The position numbers and the translations under genes were made by a program. From Spirochaetota bacterium (GTDB lineage Bacteria; Spirochaetota; Leptospiria; Turneriellales; Turneriellaceae), in NCBI GenBank assembly GCA_963205035.1, contig CAUJII010000038.1, positions 1 through 14,239 on the forward strand: a DNA stretch of 14,239 bases, in the 5' to 3' direction. The notes under the pieces are model-generated. The model did not search any database. It saw only the letters and a list, made by a program, of their open reading frames with translations, and was not told where the DNA came from. The first letter of the stretch is position 1; every line of letters starts with the position of its first letter. Positions 6,385 to 13,489 of this stretch are shown piece after piece.

Positions 6385-6400
6385 TGTAATAACTACCACA
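6385..6400. promoter_or_regulatory. Operator-like site 1 (TGTAATA family)
   Basis: TGTAATAACTACCACA is an imperfect version of the palindrome at 6431-6446: the left half TGTAATA is identical and the right half keeps TA and ACA. Start-to-start spacing between the two sites is 46 bp. Paired sites in a divergent promoter region suggest regulator binding; the regulator is unknown. Confidence 0.4.
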
Positions 6401-6430
6401 AGAACGTGAATTTTCATAAACCGGGGAATT

Positions 6431-6446
6431 TGTAATAGTTATTACA
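6431..6446. promoter_or_regulatory. Operator-like site 2, 16-bp palindrome
   Basis: TGTAATA-GT-TATTACA is a perfect inverted repeat (7-2-7). Its size and form are typical of a dimeric repressor operator. It lies between two divergent genes, one of which may encode a DNA-binding protein. A 16-bp stretch (6432-6447) recurs exactly inside ribH at 7760-7775. Confidence 0.5.
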
Positions 6447-6601
6447 TTTTTCCGTAACGGCACGAGGCTGCTCTGAGTTCTAAGCCTAAACTCTTTTAAT
6501 CGGCGCCCTCTGACAGTATTAGAGTTGACGCCTTGTATATCGAGTCTTCTTTCGATGATTTTTCGATGCCGTCCATTATGAAACCAAATTCTCAACTTCC
6601 C

Positions 6602-7519
6602 ATGAAAAAACTGTTGGGGGTCCTTGTCGTCTTCTGGAGCTTCTTGCCTCTGGCGAATATTTCCGCGAAGTCGTCAGATTCCGTCTCCGACGAAGACGCG
6701 AGCATTCAATTCTATATCTCTCCGCGCAAGTTAAAATTCAGCCCGCTTGGCAACGGCGACCAAATCCACGCGCTGAGTCTTGATACGCAAGAGGTCGGTT
6801 CAGGCTATAGCACCGATAAGAAATACGTTACGACAAAAGACAGTACGTCGCATTCTTTGACGGCCATCGGCGCCAGGGGCCGATTCCAAAGCGATCCCGA
6901 TAATACTCTGACTGCAATGACGAATGTCGAAGTCGATCTTCTGTTAGATTTCTCTTTCGACTATTTGCAGGCACGCAGCTATTTTGACTTCGGTGTTTCG
7001 TGGCATCCTATCTCGTTTCTGCGCGTGGGCCCTGCACTGGGGATTGCATACTCTTACTTCGGTTCAAGCATCATGATTTCTTCCCAACCCGATTACAGCG
7101 CATCGGTCGGCTCAAAGGACGATGCGTATGCGCTGCGCGACGGCAAAACCGGCAAGGACTATCTCTTTACGATTGGGCCGCACAACTTCACAGGCTATTT
7201 TGGCGTGTATGTCGACTTTACCATGCTCGGCTTTTTAGACATCAGCGGAATTGCACACTCGTACATTATGGACATCCCATTGGCATCTAACGGGGTGATG
7301 AACGACCTTTTGGGTTCGAGCAAGAGTATAGCCTCGAAGCGCAGGGGGAGTTGGAACTCCCTCGATGCGTTTATGCTCGACATACGCGGTACGCTCTATC
7401 TGAACAAATTAGGAATGGGTTTCGATATGCCGCTGATTGTCGGTTACAAAAAAGTTCTCTTCCCCTCTTTGGGATTGACTGAAACCGGCCTTTACTTTGG
7501 CGTCGTATTTCGCGCTTAG
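6602..7519 (+). CDS. Putative outer-membrane beta-barrel protein
   Basis: Exported protein of about 305 residues; no named family recognised. The ATG at 6602 gives a canonical Sec signal peptide (MKKLLGVLVVFWSFLPLANI, likely cut after ISA at residue 22). The frame is open upstream with other possible starts (ATG 6578, ATG 6566), and none has a clear Shine-Dalgarno. The mature part has no long hydrophobic helix but many alternating strands with aromatic ends (VEVDLLLDFSFDY, SYFDFGVSWHPISFLRVGPA, FTGYFGVYVDFTML) and finishes TGLYFGVVFRA, resembling a barrel beta-signal although the last residue is Ala. An outer-membrane porin-like or adhesin-like barrel is the best guess. It is divergent from the RHH-like gene and may share its control sites. 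Confidence 0.75.
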   Translation: MKKLLGVLVVFWSFLPLANISAKSSDSVSDEDASIQFYISPRKLKFSPLGNGDQIHALSLDTQEVGSGYSTDKKYVTTKDSTSHSLTAIGARGRFQSDPDNTLTAMTNVEVDLLLDFSFDYLQARSYFDFGVSWHPISFLRVGPALGIAYSYFGSSIMISSQPDYSASVGSKDDAYALRDGKTGKDYLFTIGPHNFTGYFGVYVDFTMLGFLDISGIAHSYIMDIPLASNGVMNDLLGSSKSIASKRRGSWNSLDAFMLDIRGTLYLNKLGMGFDMPLIVGYKKVLFPSLGLTETGLYFGVVFRA

Positions 7520-7566
7520 TCTGAGACCTCCCATCGAGATTGACGGCGTGTTTCGCTTACCCGAAC

Positions 7567-7601
7567 TGCGGTGAAATCAAATTTGGTTTGATTGCGCCGC
7601 A
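7567..7601. repeat. Imperfect hairpin upstream of the tRNA gene
   Basis: AATCAAA (7575-7581) pairs with TTTGATT (7587-7593) around a TTTGG loop. An outer stem TGCGG/CCGCA (7567-7571, 7597-7601) extends it across a short internal loop. It lies 47 bp after the barrel-gene stop and ends 15 bp before the tRNA. No T-run follows. It may end the upstream transcript or overlap the tRNA promoter (TATACA at 7607-7612 is a possible -10). Confidence 0.4.
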
Positions 7602-7616
7602 AGGATTATACAAACC

Positions 7617-7689
7617 GGGGGTTTAGCTCAGTTGGGAGAGCGTCACAATGGCATTGTGAAGGTCAGGGGTTCAACTCCCCTAACCTCCA
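7617..7689 (+). tRNA. tRNA-Ala (anticodon GGC)
   Basis: Full cloverleaf: acceptor GGGGGTT/AACCTCC with the G3-U70 wobble pair that is the alanine identity element, D-arm GCTC-AGTTGGGA-GAGC, anticodon stem TCACA/TGTGA with loop ATGGCAT (anticodon GGC at 7650-7652, reading GCC and GCU), T-arm AGGGG-TTCAACT-CCCCT, discriminator A. CCA is not encoded (AAAAA follows), so it is added after transcription. It ends 16 bp before ribH, with no terminator between. Confidence 0.97.
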
Positions 7690-7705
7690 AAAAAGGTAGC
7701 AAGGC

Positions 7706-8182
7706 ATGCAAGTTTCCGAACGATTCTACAATACGCTTCTCAAAGATAGCGCGCTGCGGGTAATAGTTATTACATCGCTTTTTAACGAGCGGATAACCCT
7801 CGAACTCGAAAGGGCAGCGGTCGAAAGTCTCAAAAAACTCGGCGTGTTTCCGCAAAACATTACGACACTCCATGTCCCCGGCGCGTGGGAGCTACCCCTG
7901 GCCGCAGCGCGTGTCTTCAACGAGAAAAAAGCTGACGCAGTTATCGCGTGCGGCTGCGTTATTCGAGGCGACACAGGACACTACGACATCGTTGCGAAAG
8001 AAAGTGCCGCAGGTCTCATGCGCGTGAGTCTCGATTTTTTGAAGCCCGTGATGAACGCAGTCTTGACCGTTGAAAACGCGGCCCAGGCCGAAGCGCGTTC
8101 GGTATCAGATGAAACCAACAAGGGCGCAGAAGCCGCACGCTCGCTTATCGAACTCATAAACTCTTTCGAGGCTCTGCGCTAA
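7706..8182 (+). CDS. ribH: 6,7-dimethyl-8-ribityllumazine synthase
   Basis: Penultimate enzyme of riboflavin synthesis: condenses 5-amino-6-ribitylamino-uracil with 3,4-dihydroxy-2-butanone 4-phosphate to lumazine, usually as a 5-mer or 60-mer cytosolic shell. The 158-residue length is normal. Substrate-pocket motifs are present: FNERIT (26-31), VPGAWELP (57-64), GCVIRGDTGHYD (83-94) with the conserved His92, VLTVEN (119-124), Arg131 in QAEARS, and NKGAEAA (138-144). The ATG at 7706 follows AAAGG about 9 nt upstream and the tRNA-Ala by 16 nt, so it is probably read from the tRNA promoter. nusB starts 3 nt after its stop, a pairing common in bacteria. Other riboflavin genes are not in the window, and no FMN riboswitch fits in the leader. 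Confidence 0.97.
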   Translation: MQVSERFYNTLLKDSALRVIVITSLFNERITLELERAAVESLKKLGVFPQNITTLHVPGAWELPLAAARVFNEKKADAVIACGCVIRGDTGHYDIVAKESAAGLMRVSLDFLKPVMNAVLTVENAAQAEARSVSDETNKGAEAARSLIELINSFEALR

Positions 8183-8185
8183 AGA

Positions 8186-8704
8186 ATGGCAAAATCCCCG
8201 CACCAAAACCGCCACAAGGCGCGCATTCTCGCGATGCAGGCAATTTTCCAATTTGCCGTGCGTCCCGACACGCGAGAAGACCGCACGCAAATTCTTTCGT
8301 TCAACTGGATGGACTATGCTCTGGCGAAAGATATTGAAGACTATGCACGTTCAATCATCAACGCAACGCTCGACAATATCGAAACGATTGACGACCTCAT
8401 TACCGAACGTCTCGTCGGTTGGGAATTCTCTCGAATCTCGCCCGTGAGCCGCGCACTCTTACGCATCGGGATTGCACAAATTGTTTATCTGCGCGATACC
8501 GAAGCACCGGTTGTTATCGACGAGTGTCTACAGCTTGCAAAAAAATACGACGAAGTGCAGTCGGCTGCGTTCATCAACGCTATTTTAGACCAAGTCGCGC
8601 GAAAGGACAACGAGGCCGCGTTGCCCGAACCGGCTATTCCGCGTCTCGAAGAGAAGATACGTCTAAAGAAAAAATTACCGCTCAAAAAGTCAAATCCAAC
8701 GTAA
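8186..8704 (+). CDS. nusB: Transcription antitermination factor NusB
   Basis: Binds boxA RNA together with ribosomal protein S10 (NusE) to prevent early termination in rRNA operons. An all-helical protein with the family patterns RHKARILAMQAIFQF at the N-terminus, ERLVGWEFSRISPVSRALLRIG in the middle, and APVVIDECLQLAKKYD followed by FINAILD near residue 133. At 172 residues it is longer than the usual 130-150 because of a basic tail (EEKIRLKKKLPLKKSNPT). The start at 8186 is 3 nt after ribH. Its last 23 bp overlap the 3' end of the opposing gene, so the two transcripts run into each other. Confidence 0.96.
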   Translation: MAKSPHQNRHKARILAMQAIFQFAVRPDTREDRTQILSFNWMDYALAKDIEDYARSIINATLDNIETIDDLITERLVGWEFSRISPVSRALLRIGIAQIVYLRDTEAPVVIDECLQLAKKYDEVQSAAFINAILDQVARKDNEAALPEPAIPRLEEKIRLKKKLPLKKSNPT

Positions 8705-9857
8705 CGGTTGTTTTTTCGAGTTTGGGCTCTGGGAAAATCGTGCAAAAATAACGAATGCCCTTTGCACGGCACACGTCTTCTAAGTAGGAATTATAAAGGA
8801 GGCCCAGCCCCGCACCGAGTTTGCCTGTTTCACCCGAGTCTTCGTAAAAATCGGAGAGTGAAATACCCGAAGTATCGGTTTGGAGTTTTTTGGAAAGCGA
8901 TGTGCGCGTCGTTTCGTTGATGAGACCATAGTTCGAGATAGCAATTTTTATGTTGTGCTGCTTGCCCATGTTGTGCAAACCCGTTTGAAAAAGCCATGCG
9001 ATTTCTAACTGTTGCTTGTTGCGCTTGGCCATCTCGATGACCGTCTCGCGGTTCGATTTGTTGCGCAAGTAGAGGTCGACTTTGTCGGGCGCAGCAAGAT
9101 GGTTTCGCACAATAACGCGTTCGAGATGCGCCTTTTCGGCATTCTGAATAAACTCCATCACGAGGTTCGAGGTATGCACCGCAATTTGCGTGTTGTCTAA
9201 ATATTGAAAAAAAAGTTCGATGTATGCTTTTTCAATTTCATCTTTCAGCGGAGTTTGATAGATAATGAGATAGAGATACCAAATGCGCTTATCGACCCAC
9301 CGCACAAATTTTTCTAAACTACGCATGCGTACAATCTTGTCTTCTTCGGCGAGGTCTTGCGCAACTGTGATGCGGCTCAGAACTGAGTCTATCATCTCGT
9401 GTTCGATGCGGTCTAAGATAGCCTTGTTCTTGACCAAAAATTCATCCATCACCTTTTGCGGAATACTCTTGAACTCGACAATCGCCGTGCGTGGGTTACG
9501 CCGGTTATATTCTCTGAGAACAGGCGAGTCGATGACCTTCTGCGCCATAGTCGGAGAGAGGATTTTGTAAAGCATTGCAAAGATGACAAGGTTTGTGGTG
9601 CTAATAATTTGTGCGCGTTTCGTCAAAAAATCCGCAGAAGCATAATAGATTTCCTCGACATAAGAGTTCATAATGAGTTTTTGCACAGTCGCGGCGTTGA
9701 ACGCCTGAGACAGCAACCCTTGTTTGGTGACGTTACCGCGTGCAGGAACTCGTTCGATGGCCGTCTTTGAAGAAGAGAGAACGCGAAGTCCCTCTGTCGA
9801 AAGAAGAATGCTCGCGGATAAGTCGATGAATCCTTTGCGCACTTGTTGATCGGACAT
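8682..9857 (-). CDS. Uncharacterised protein with a GHKL-ATPase-like C-terminal half
   Basis: 391-residue cytoplasmic protein with no signal peptide or clear membrane segment. I do not recognise the N-terminal 220 residues, which look helical. The C-terminal half resembles the Bergerat (GHKL) ATP-binding fold: an N-box-like stretch SNLVMEFIQNAEKAH (about 230-244, Glu235/Asn239), a G1-like strand IKIAISNYGLINE (303-315) where the usual DxG is NYG, a G2-like GKLGAGLGLL (345-354), and a closing strand TTVTLDLTF typical of histidine kinases. No phospho-acceptor His domain is evident, so it is not an ordinary sensor kinase; an anti-sigma-like or regulatory ATP-binding role is possible. The ATG at 9857 follows AAGG, which overlaps the xseA stop region 12 bp upstream. 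It is the last gene of the leftward run. Gene call firm, fold inferred. Confidence 0.85.
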   Translation of the reverse strand: MSDQQVRKGFIDLSASILLSTEGLRVLSSSKTAIERVPARGNVTKQGLLSQAFNAATVQKLIMNSYVEEIYYASADFLTKRAQIISTTNLVIFAMLYKILSPTMAQKVIDSPVLREYNRRNPRTAIVEFKSIPQKVMDEFLVKNKAILDRIEHEMIDSVLSRITVAQDLAEEDKIVRMRSLEKFVRWVDKRIWYLYLIIYQTPLKDEIEKAYIELFFQYLDNTQIAVHTSNLVMEFIQNAEKAHLERVIVRNHLAAPDKVDLYLRNKSNRETVIEMAKRNKQQLEIAWLFQTGLHNMGKQHNIKIAISNYGLINETTRTSLSKKLQTDTSGISLSDFYEDSGETGKLGAGLGLLYNSYLEDVCRAKGIRYFCTIFPEPKLEKTTVTLDLTF

Positions 9858-9869
9858 AATTTTCTACCT

Positions 9870-11174
9870 TCAAAGAATTTCGGCAGTCGCGCCGCCTTTC
9901 GCGAGACGTATTTCAATCCGTTCGCCTTTCTTGAGCTTTGCGCTGTCTGTTACAATTTTGCCTTGCGAGTAAACCACAGAATACCCGCGCTTGAGGGTTG
10001 CCATCGGAGAAAACGCTTCAAAGCGTCCGGCTGTGGTCTCGAAACCCGCGCGCGTCAGGCGAATCTTCTGCGAGATGAGAACAGAAAGCGGGGTGAGTTT
10101 TTGAAGCGAGTTCGTCGTTGTTTGAACAATACTATTAAACGTATAGTGCAAACGCGACTCCAATTCATCGAGCCAGCGCGATTGCTCCTCCACAAGAACG
10201 TACGGTTTTTCCCAGAAATCTTTTTCGCTCGTGCGCAAAAATCTTTCTTGTAAAACCCGCAACTCTCCCTCGACGGCATTCGACGCGCGCTTGAGGGATT
10301 GCAGAACCTTTTGGCGCAAATCTTCGACAATAGGAAAAACTGCGCGTGCTGCATCCGTGGGAGTAGCCGCAGCATAGTCTGCCACATCGTCCGAGATAGG
10401 ATGGTCGATTTGATGTCCTACCGCAGAGACAATCGGCAGAGGACAAGTTGCCATCGCGCGGCAGACTGCTTCGTCGTTGAACGCCATGAGGTCTTCGGCA
10501 GAGCCGCCACCCCGACCGACGATGACGACGTCACAGCGCCACTGCGGCTTTTGAATCTCGGTGATTGCTGCGACAATCGAACGCGGAGCGTCTTCGCCTT
10601 GCACTTGCGCAGGCGCGAGCACAACCTCTGCGTTAGGGTAACGTTCGACTGCTTGCTTGAGCATGTCGCGAAACGCTGCGGTACCCGCGCCGGTGACAAT
10701 TCCCACACGCCGAGGCAAGAGCGGCAACGGTCGCCGCGTTTCGGCAGTCTTGACGAGGCCTTCTTTTAAGAGCCGCTCGCGGATGTCCTGAAGTTTTTTC
10801 AGTAGGTCGCCTGCTCCGACTTTCTGCACCCGCCGCACAGTCAGGCTATAAGAGGATTGCGGCGCATAGATGCCCACCGAACCAAACAATTCGACCTCGA
10901 TACCTGCCTTGAGCTCGAAGGTGAGCTGCGTTTGTGCAAAACGAAAATAATTGCAACGGAGCGTCGCTCGGTTGTTCGAGGTTCGTCCACCGTTTGTTGG
11001 GGGCGCATTCGAAGCGGAGGTGTCGGAGAGCGTGATGTAGATATGTCCCGACGACGCATGTTTTTGGTACGAGGTGATTTCTCCTCGCACCCACACGTCT
11101 TGCAGCTCGGGGGTGTTCTTAATCTTCGCGTCGAGAATCCGACTGATTTCACCGACCGAGAAATTTTGTGCCAT
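9870..11174 (-). CDS. xseA: Exodeoxyribonuclease VII large subunit
   Basis: Catalytic subunit of exonuclease VII, which degrades single-stranded DNA from either end to oligonucleotides and takes part in repair. The N-terminal OB-fold (1-115) begins FSVGEISRILDAKI and contains VWVRGEITSYQKHASSGHIY. The nuclease domain carries LPRRVGIVTG (153-162), GRGGGSAEDLMAFNDE (220-235) and AVGHQIDHPISDDVADYAA (251-269), TPTDAA (271-276). A coiled-coil stretch follows, then the C-terminal ATLKRGYSVV (392-401). The 434-residue length is normal. A Ser/Asn/Gly-rich stretch at 53-69 looks like a loop insertion in the OB-fold. No Shine-Dalgarno precedes the ATG, 25 bp after the reductase stop, so re-initiation is likely. 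xseB, often the next gene, is absent here. Confidence 0.96.
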   Translation of the reverse strand: MAQNFSVGEISRILDAKIKNTPELQDVWVRGEITSYQKHASSGHIYITLSDTSASNAPPTNGGRTSNNRATLRCNYFRFAQTQLTFELKAGIEVELFGSVGIYAPQSSYSLTVRRVQKVGAGDLLKKLQDIRERLLKEGLVKTAETRRPLPLLPRRVGIVTGAGTAAFRDMLKQAVERYPNAEVVLAPAQVQGEDAPRSIVAAITEIQKPQWRCDVVIVGRGGGSAEDLMAFNDEAVCRAMATCPLPIVSAVGHQIDHPISDDVADYAAATPTDAARAVFPIVEDLRQKVLQSLKRASNAVEGELRVLQERFLRTSEKDFWEKPYVLVEEQSRWLDELESRLHYTFNSIVQTTTNSLQKLTPLSVLISQKIRLTRAGFETTAGRFEAFSPMATLKRGYSVVYSQGKIVTDSAKLKKGERIEIRLAKGGATAEIL

Positions 11175-11199
11175 CGTTCGCGGACCGCAGACTAAGCCG

Positions 11200-11910
11200 T
11201 TAGTAACCCGAAAACTCTTCGGTGCGGATATTGTCTTCGTTGACGTTCGCCTCTGTCAATAATTTCCGCATTGCCGCGACCATTCCCGCAGGCCCTGAAA
11301 GGTAGAAGATGGGCTTTGAAAAGTCGGAGATATACCGCGAGACCATCTCTTTGTTGATGAAGCCGGTTTCTCCTTTGTAATCTTTCTCGTTGCTCATGAC
11401 AGGCACGAACTTAAAGTTTGCGTTTTCACGCGCCAAGTTTTCAAAGTCATTCACGAACGCCGCTTCGGGTATTAAATTGTTGGCATAGAGAAGCGTTATC
11501 GAGTGCGGCAGTTTTTCGTGTGTCGCTTGCGCAATAATGCTACGCACGGGAGTAATCCCAATTCCACCGATGAGAAATACCGCAGGCGTTGTCGCCGTCT
11601 TGTGTAGCTTGAAATCTCCCATCGGCCCATCGATAGAAATTTTTTCGCCCACGGGTAAATTCTTGAGGACGCGCTTAAAAGCCGTGTCGCGCATGCGCGT
11701 CGCGACCGCGATGTGGTCTGCAAAAGGAGCCGTGACGAAAGAAAAAGCGCGCGTATTGCCCTCTGCATCGGTCTCAGGCGGATTGATAAGGGTAAAGTCC
11801 GCAAACTGTCCCGCTCGGTATTCAAACCCAGTCGGCTTTTCAAAAGAAAACGCCATGGTGTTCTGAGCAATCTCTATTTTTTGAGTAAGTTTGATTTCAT
11901 ATTTTGGCAT
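11200..11910 (-). CDS. FNR-type flavin (FAD/NAD(P)H) oxidoreductase
   Basis: Soluble ferredoxin-NADP reductase-like protein that moves electrons between NAD(P)H and a partner through FAD. The FAD-binding barrel has RAGQFADF (32-39) and RAFSF (54-58, the RxYS-type flavin motif). The nucleotide-binding domain has GGIGITPVRSI (115-125) and YLSGPAGM (203-210), and the protein ends EEFSGY. No 2Fe-2S cysteine cluster is attached, so it needs a separate electron partner. 236 residues. The start is the ATG at 11910, 5 nt after a perfect AGGAGG (11916-11921); an upstream in-frame GTG would lie across that site and is rejected. The strong ribosome binding site and 68-bp gap after tdk suggest it is translated independently within the operon. 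Partner and physiological substrate cannot be told from sequence. Confidence 0.88.
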   Translation of the reverse strand: MPKYEIKLTQKIEIAQNTMAFSFEKPTGFEYRAGQFADFTLINPPETDAEGNTRAFSFVTAPFADHIAVATRMRDTAFKRVLKNLPVGEKISIDGPMGDFKLHKTATTPAVFLIGGIGITPVRSIIAQATHEKLPHSITLLYANNLIPEAAFVNDFENLARENANFKFVPVMSNEKDYKGETGFINKEMVSRYISDFSKPIFYLSGPAGMVAAMRKLLTEANVNEDNIRTEEFSGY

Positions 11911-11978
11911 AAAGGCCTCCTGCACGGATAGTGCGTAGAAAGGGTGTGGTATGTAAAAGGAAATCGGTTTTTGGTGTT

Positions 11979-12704
11979 TTATGGCTCGTCGGGCACAACG
12001 TGGCAGTTGCGGCAGCGGGCCTCATAAATGTTCTGTGGGAATTCTGGATTTCTCTCAGCAAAGAGTTTGACTTGAGCAATTTCTTGAGAAGTCCCCACAG
12101 TGACAACTTCGCTGTGGAACGAGGCGGGCCGGTAACTCGGTTTGCCTTCGGGAGAAATTGAGTGGAGCGTCAACTTTTGGCTGTGGTGCGCGTCGGCGCC
12201 GCAGACGACGCAAATTGCGGCAAGTTTTAAGGACTCGTGAGCAATCGCCAAATAGTCGCCGACGGTGCGCTTCGAGTGTGCGATCGGAAAAGGAAGCCTT
12301 CTATAATCTTGATCGAGCAGAGAGAGCATGATGTCTTTGCCCATGCGTGACAGTTTTCGGATGACATCGAAAAGAGCATCGTCTAAGAACTGCGCTTCTT
12401 CGATTGCCACGATGTCGGTGTCCGCATCGACAAGCGGCAGAATTTCTCTGGCCTGCGCAATCGCGCGAGCCGCTTCGCCGACTTGCACACTCTCGTCAGA
12501 CGCGTTCGCCAAAAAATGCGGCAGCACTTGCGTTGCGTGGTAACGGTTGTCGATTGCCGGTTTGAATAACTGAACTTTCTTGCGGCCAATTTTTGCTCTG
12601 CGCACGCGGCGCAAGAGCTCTTCGGTTTTTCCTGAAAACATCGGCCCGTGGATCGCTGTAATCTTGCCCACCAAGGCGTTCGATGGTTTCCCTTCTGCGT
12701 TCAT
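11979..12704 (-). CDS. tdk: Thymidine kinase (type II, TK1-like)
   Basis: Phosphorylates thymidine with ATP in pyrimidine salvage. P-loop GPMFSGKT (20-27), Walker-B-like AIEEAQF (100-106) with Glu103 as likely base, SLLDQDYRRLPF (128-139), and a structural zinc site from Cys165/Cys168 (CVVC) and Cys231/Cys234 (CRNC). At 241 residues it is longer than the usual 190-210; the surplus lies mostly between the lasso VTVG (201-204) and IYEARCRNC, where about 20 residues replace a short link. The start is the ATG at 12704, which forms an ATGA overlap with the proB stop. A longer reading from an upstream TTG is rejected because it lies inside proB. Translationally coupled to proB. Confidence 0.95.
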   Translation of the reverse strand: MNAEGKPSNALVGKITAIHGPMFSGKTEELLRRVRRAKIGRKKVQLFKPAIDNRYHATQVLPHFLANASDESVQVGEAARAIAQAREILPLVDADTDIVAIEEAQFLDDALFDVIRKLSRMGKDIMLSLLDQDYRRLPFPIAHSKRTVGDYLAIAHESLKLAAICVVCGADAHHSQKLTLHSISPEGKPSYRPASFHSEVVTVGTSQEIAQVKLFAERNPEFPQNIYEARCRNCHVVPDEP

Positions 12705-13489
12705 TCGCCAAAAACCCAAGTACCTTTCGGTTTCGCCGCCATAAGCTCACGCACAATGTTAATTTTTTTTCCCGAAGCAATCGACATCACTTGCCCGGCA
12801 GCCAAAATTTTTTCAGCGGCTTGTAGTTTCGTCACCATGCCGCCCGTCCCGCCGTCGGATGGGTTGCCCGCGTGGCGCCGAAGCTCCGCCGTCAAAGCGT
12901 CGATGTGCAAGACACGCTCTTTATCTTTATAGAAGCCGTCGACAGTCGTGAGTAGCACTAAGAAAACTTTGCTGAAAAGGACGGCAATATTTGCCGCAAG
13001 GTTGTCGTTATCGCCGACTTTGATTTCATCGTTCGAGATGGCATCGTTTTCATTGATGATGGGAATTGCCCCCCAATCTAAAAGTTGCGTGAGAGTGGCC
13101 TTCAAGTTCTGCAAGTGTTTCTTGTTTTCAAAGTCGGTGCGTGTCACGAGAATTTGTGCGGCGGCGAGCTTTTCTTTTGCAAACGCTGTGCTATAAGTGT
13201 CGATGAGAAGACTTTGCCCCAAAGACGCCAACGCTTGTTTCTCGCTGAGCGATGCCTGCGGCAGATGGATACGCTTTCTTTCGTGTAGCACTGCTCGACC
13301 AAAGCCTACCGCTCCGCTAGAAACAATAATAACCTTTTTCCCCTGCTTTTGAAGCCAAGCGCATTCTTTTGCTATCGAGCGAAAATAGCCCATGCTCCGC
13401 TTCTGGATATGCTCGGTAAGCGTGCTGGTGCCGAATTTCAGAACAACATGTGTCGCCTGCGAAAGTTTTTTCTCTAATGTGGTATTCAT
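12701..13489 (-). CDS. proB: Glutamate 5-kinase, catalytic domain only
   Basis: First step of proline synthesis from glutamate: ATP-dependent formation of gamma-glutamyl phosphate. A single amino-acid-kinase domain of 262 residues with VVLKFGTSTL (15-24), IIVSSGAVGFG (54-64), INENDAIS (145-152), GDNDNLAA (159-166), TTVDGFY (181-187) and GGTGGMVTKLQAA (213-225). It lacks the C-terminal PUA domain found in E. coli ProB (367 residues); shorter, PUA-less forms are known. ATGA overlaps join it to dxr upstream and tdk downstream, so its translation depends on its neighbours. proA is not adjacent. Confidence 0.95.
   Translation of the reverse strand: MNTTLEKKLSQATHVVLKFGTSTLTEHIQKRSMGYFRSIAKECAWLQKQGKKVIIVSSGAVGFGRAVLHERKRIHLPQASLSEKQALASLGQSLLIDTYSTAFAKEKLAAAQILVTRTDFENKKHLQNLKATLTQLLDWGAIPIINENDAISNDEIKVGDNDNLAANIAVLFSKVFLVLLTTVDGFYKDKERVLHIDALTAELRRHAGNPSDGGTGGMVTKLQAAEKILAAGQVMSIASGKKINIVRELMAAKPKGTWVFGE

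Larger units (their letters stand above)
6291..6601. promoter_or_regulatory. AT-rich divergent control region (311 bp)
   Basis: Spacer between the leftward RHH-like gene and the rightward barrel-like gene. It contains the leftward ribosome binding site (6298-6303), A/T runs including CTTTTTTTCAAAAAG (6353-6367), two related 16-bp sites (6385-6400 and 6431-6446) and the 13-mer TAAGCCTAAACTC (6481-6493). A moderate rightward promoter may be CTGACA (6510-6515) with TATATC (6535-6540), but the spacing of 19 is poor. No protein-coding gene is supported here. Confidence 0.55.

Noticed and set aside
7690..7705. FMN riboswitch before ribH
   Set aside because: Only 16 bp separate the tRNA from the ribH start, and the spacer before the tRNA shows only a simple hairpin, not the multi-stem FMN aptamer.
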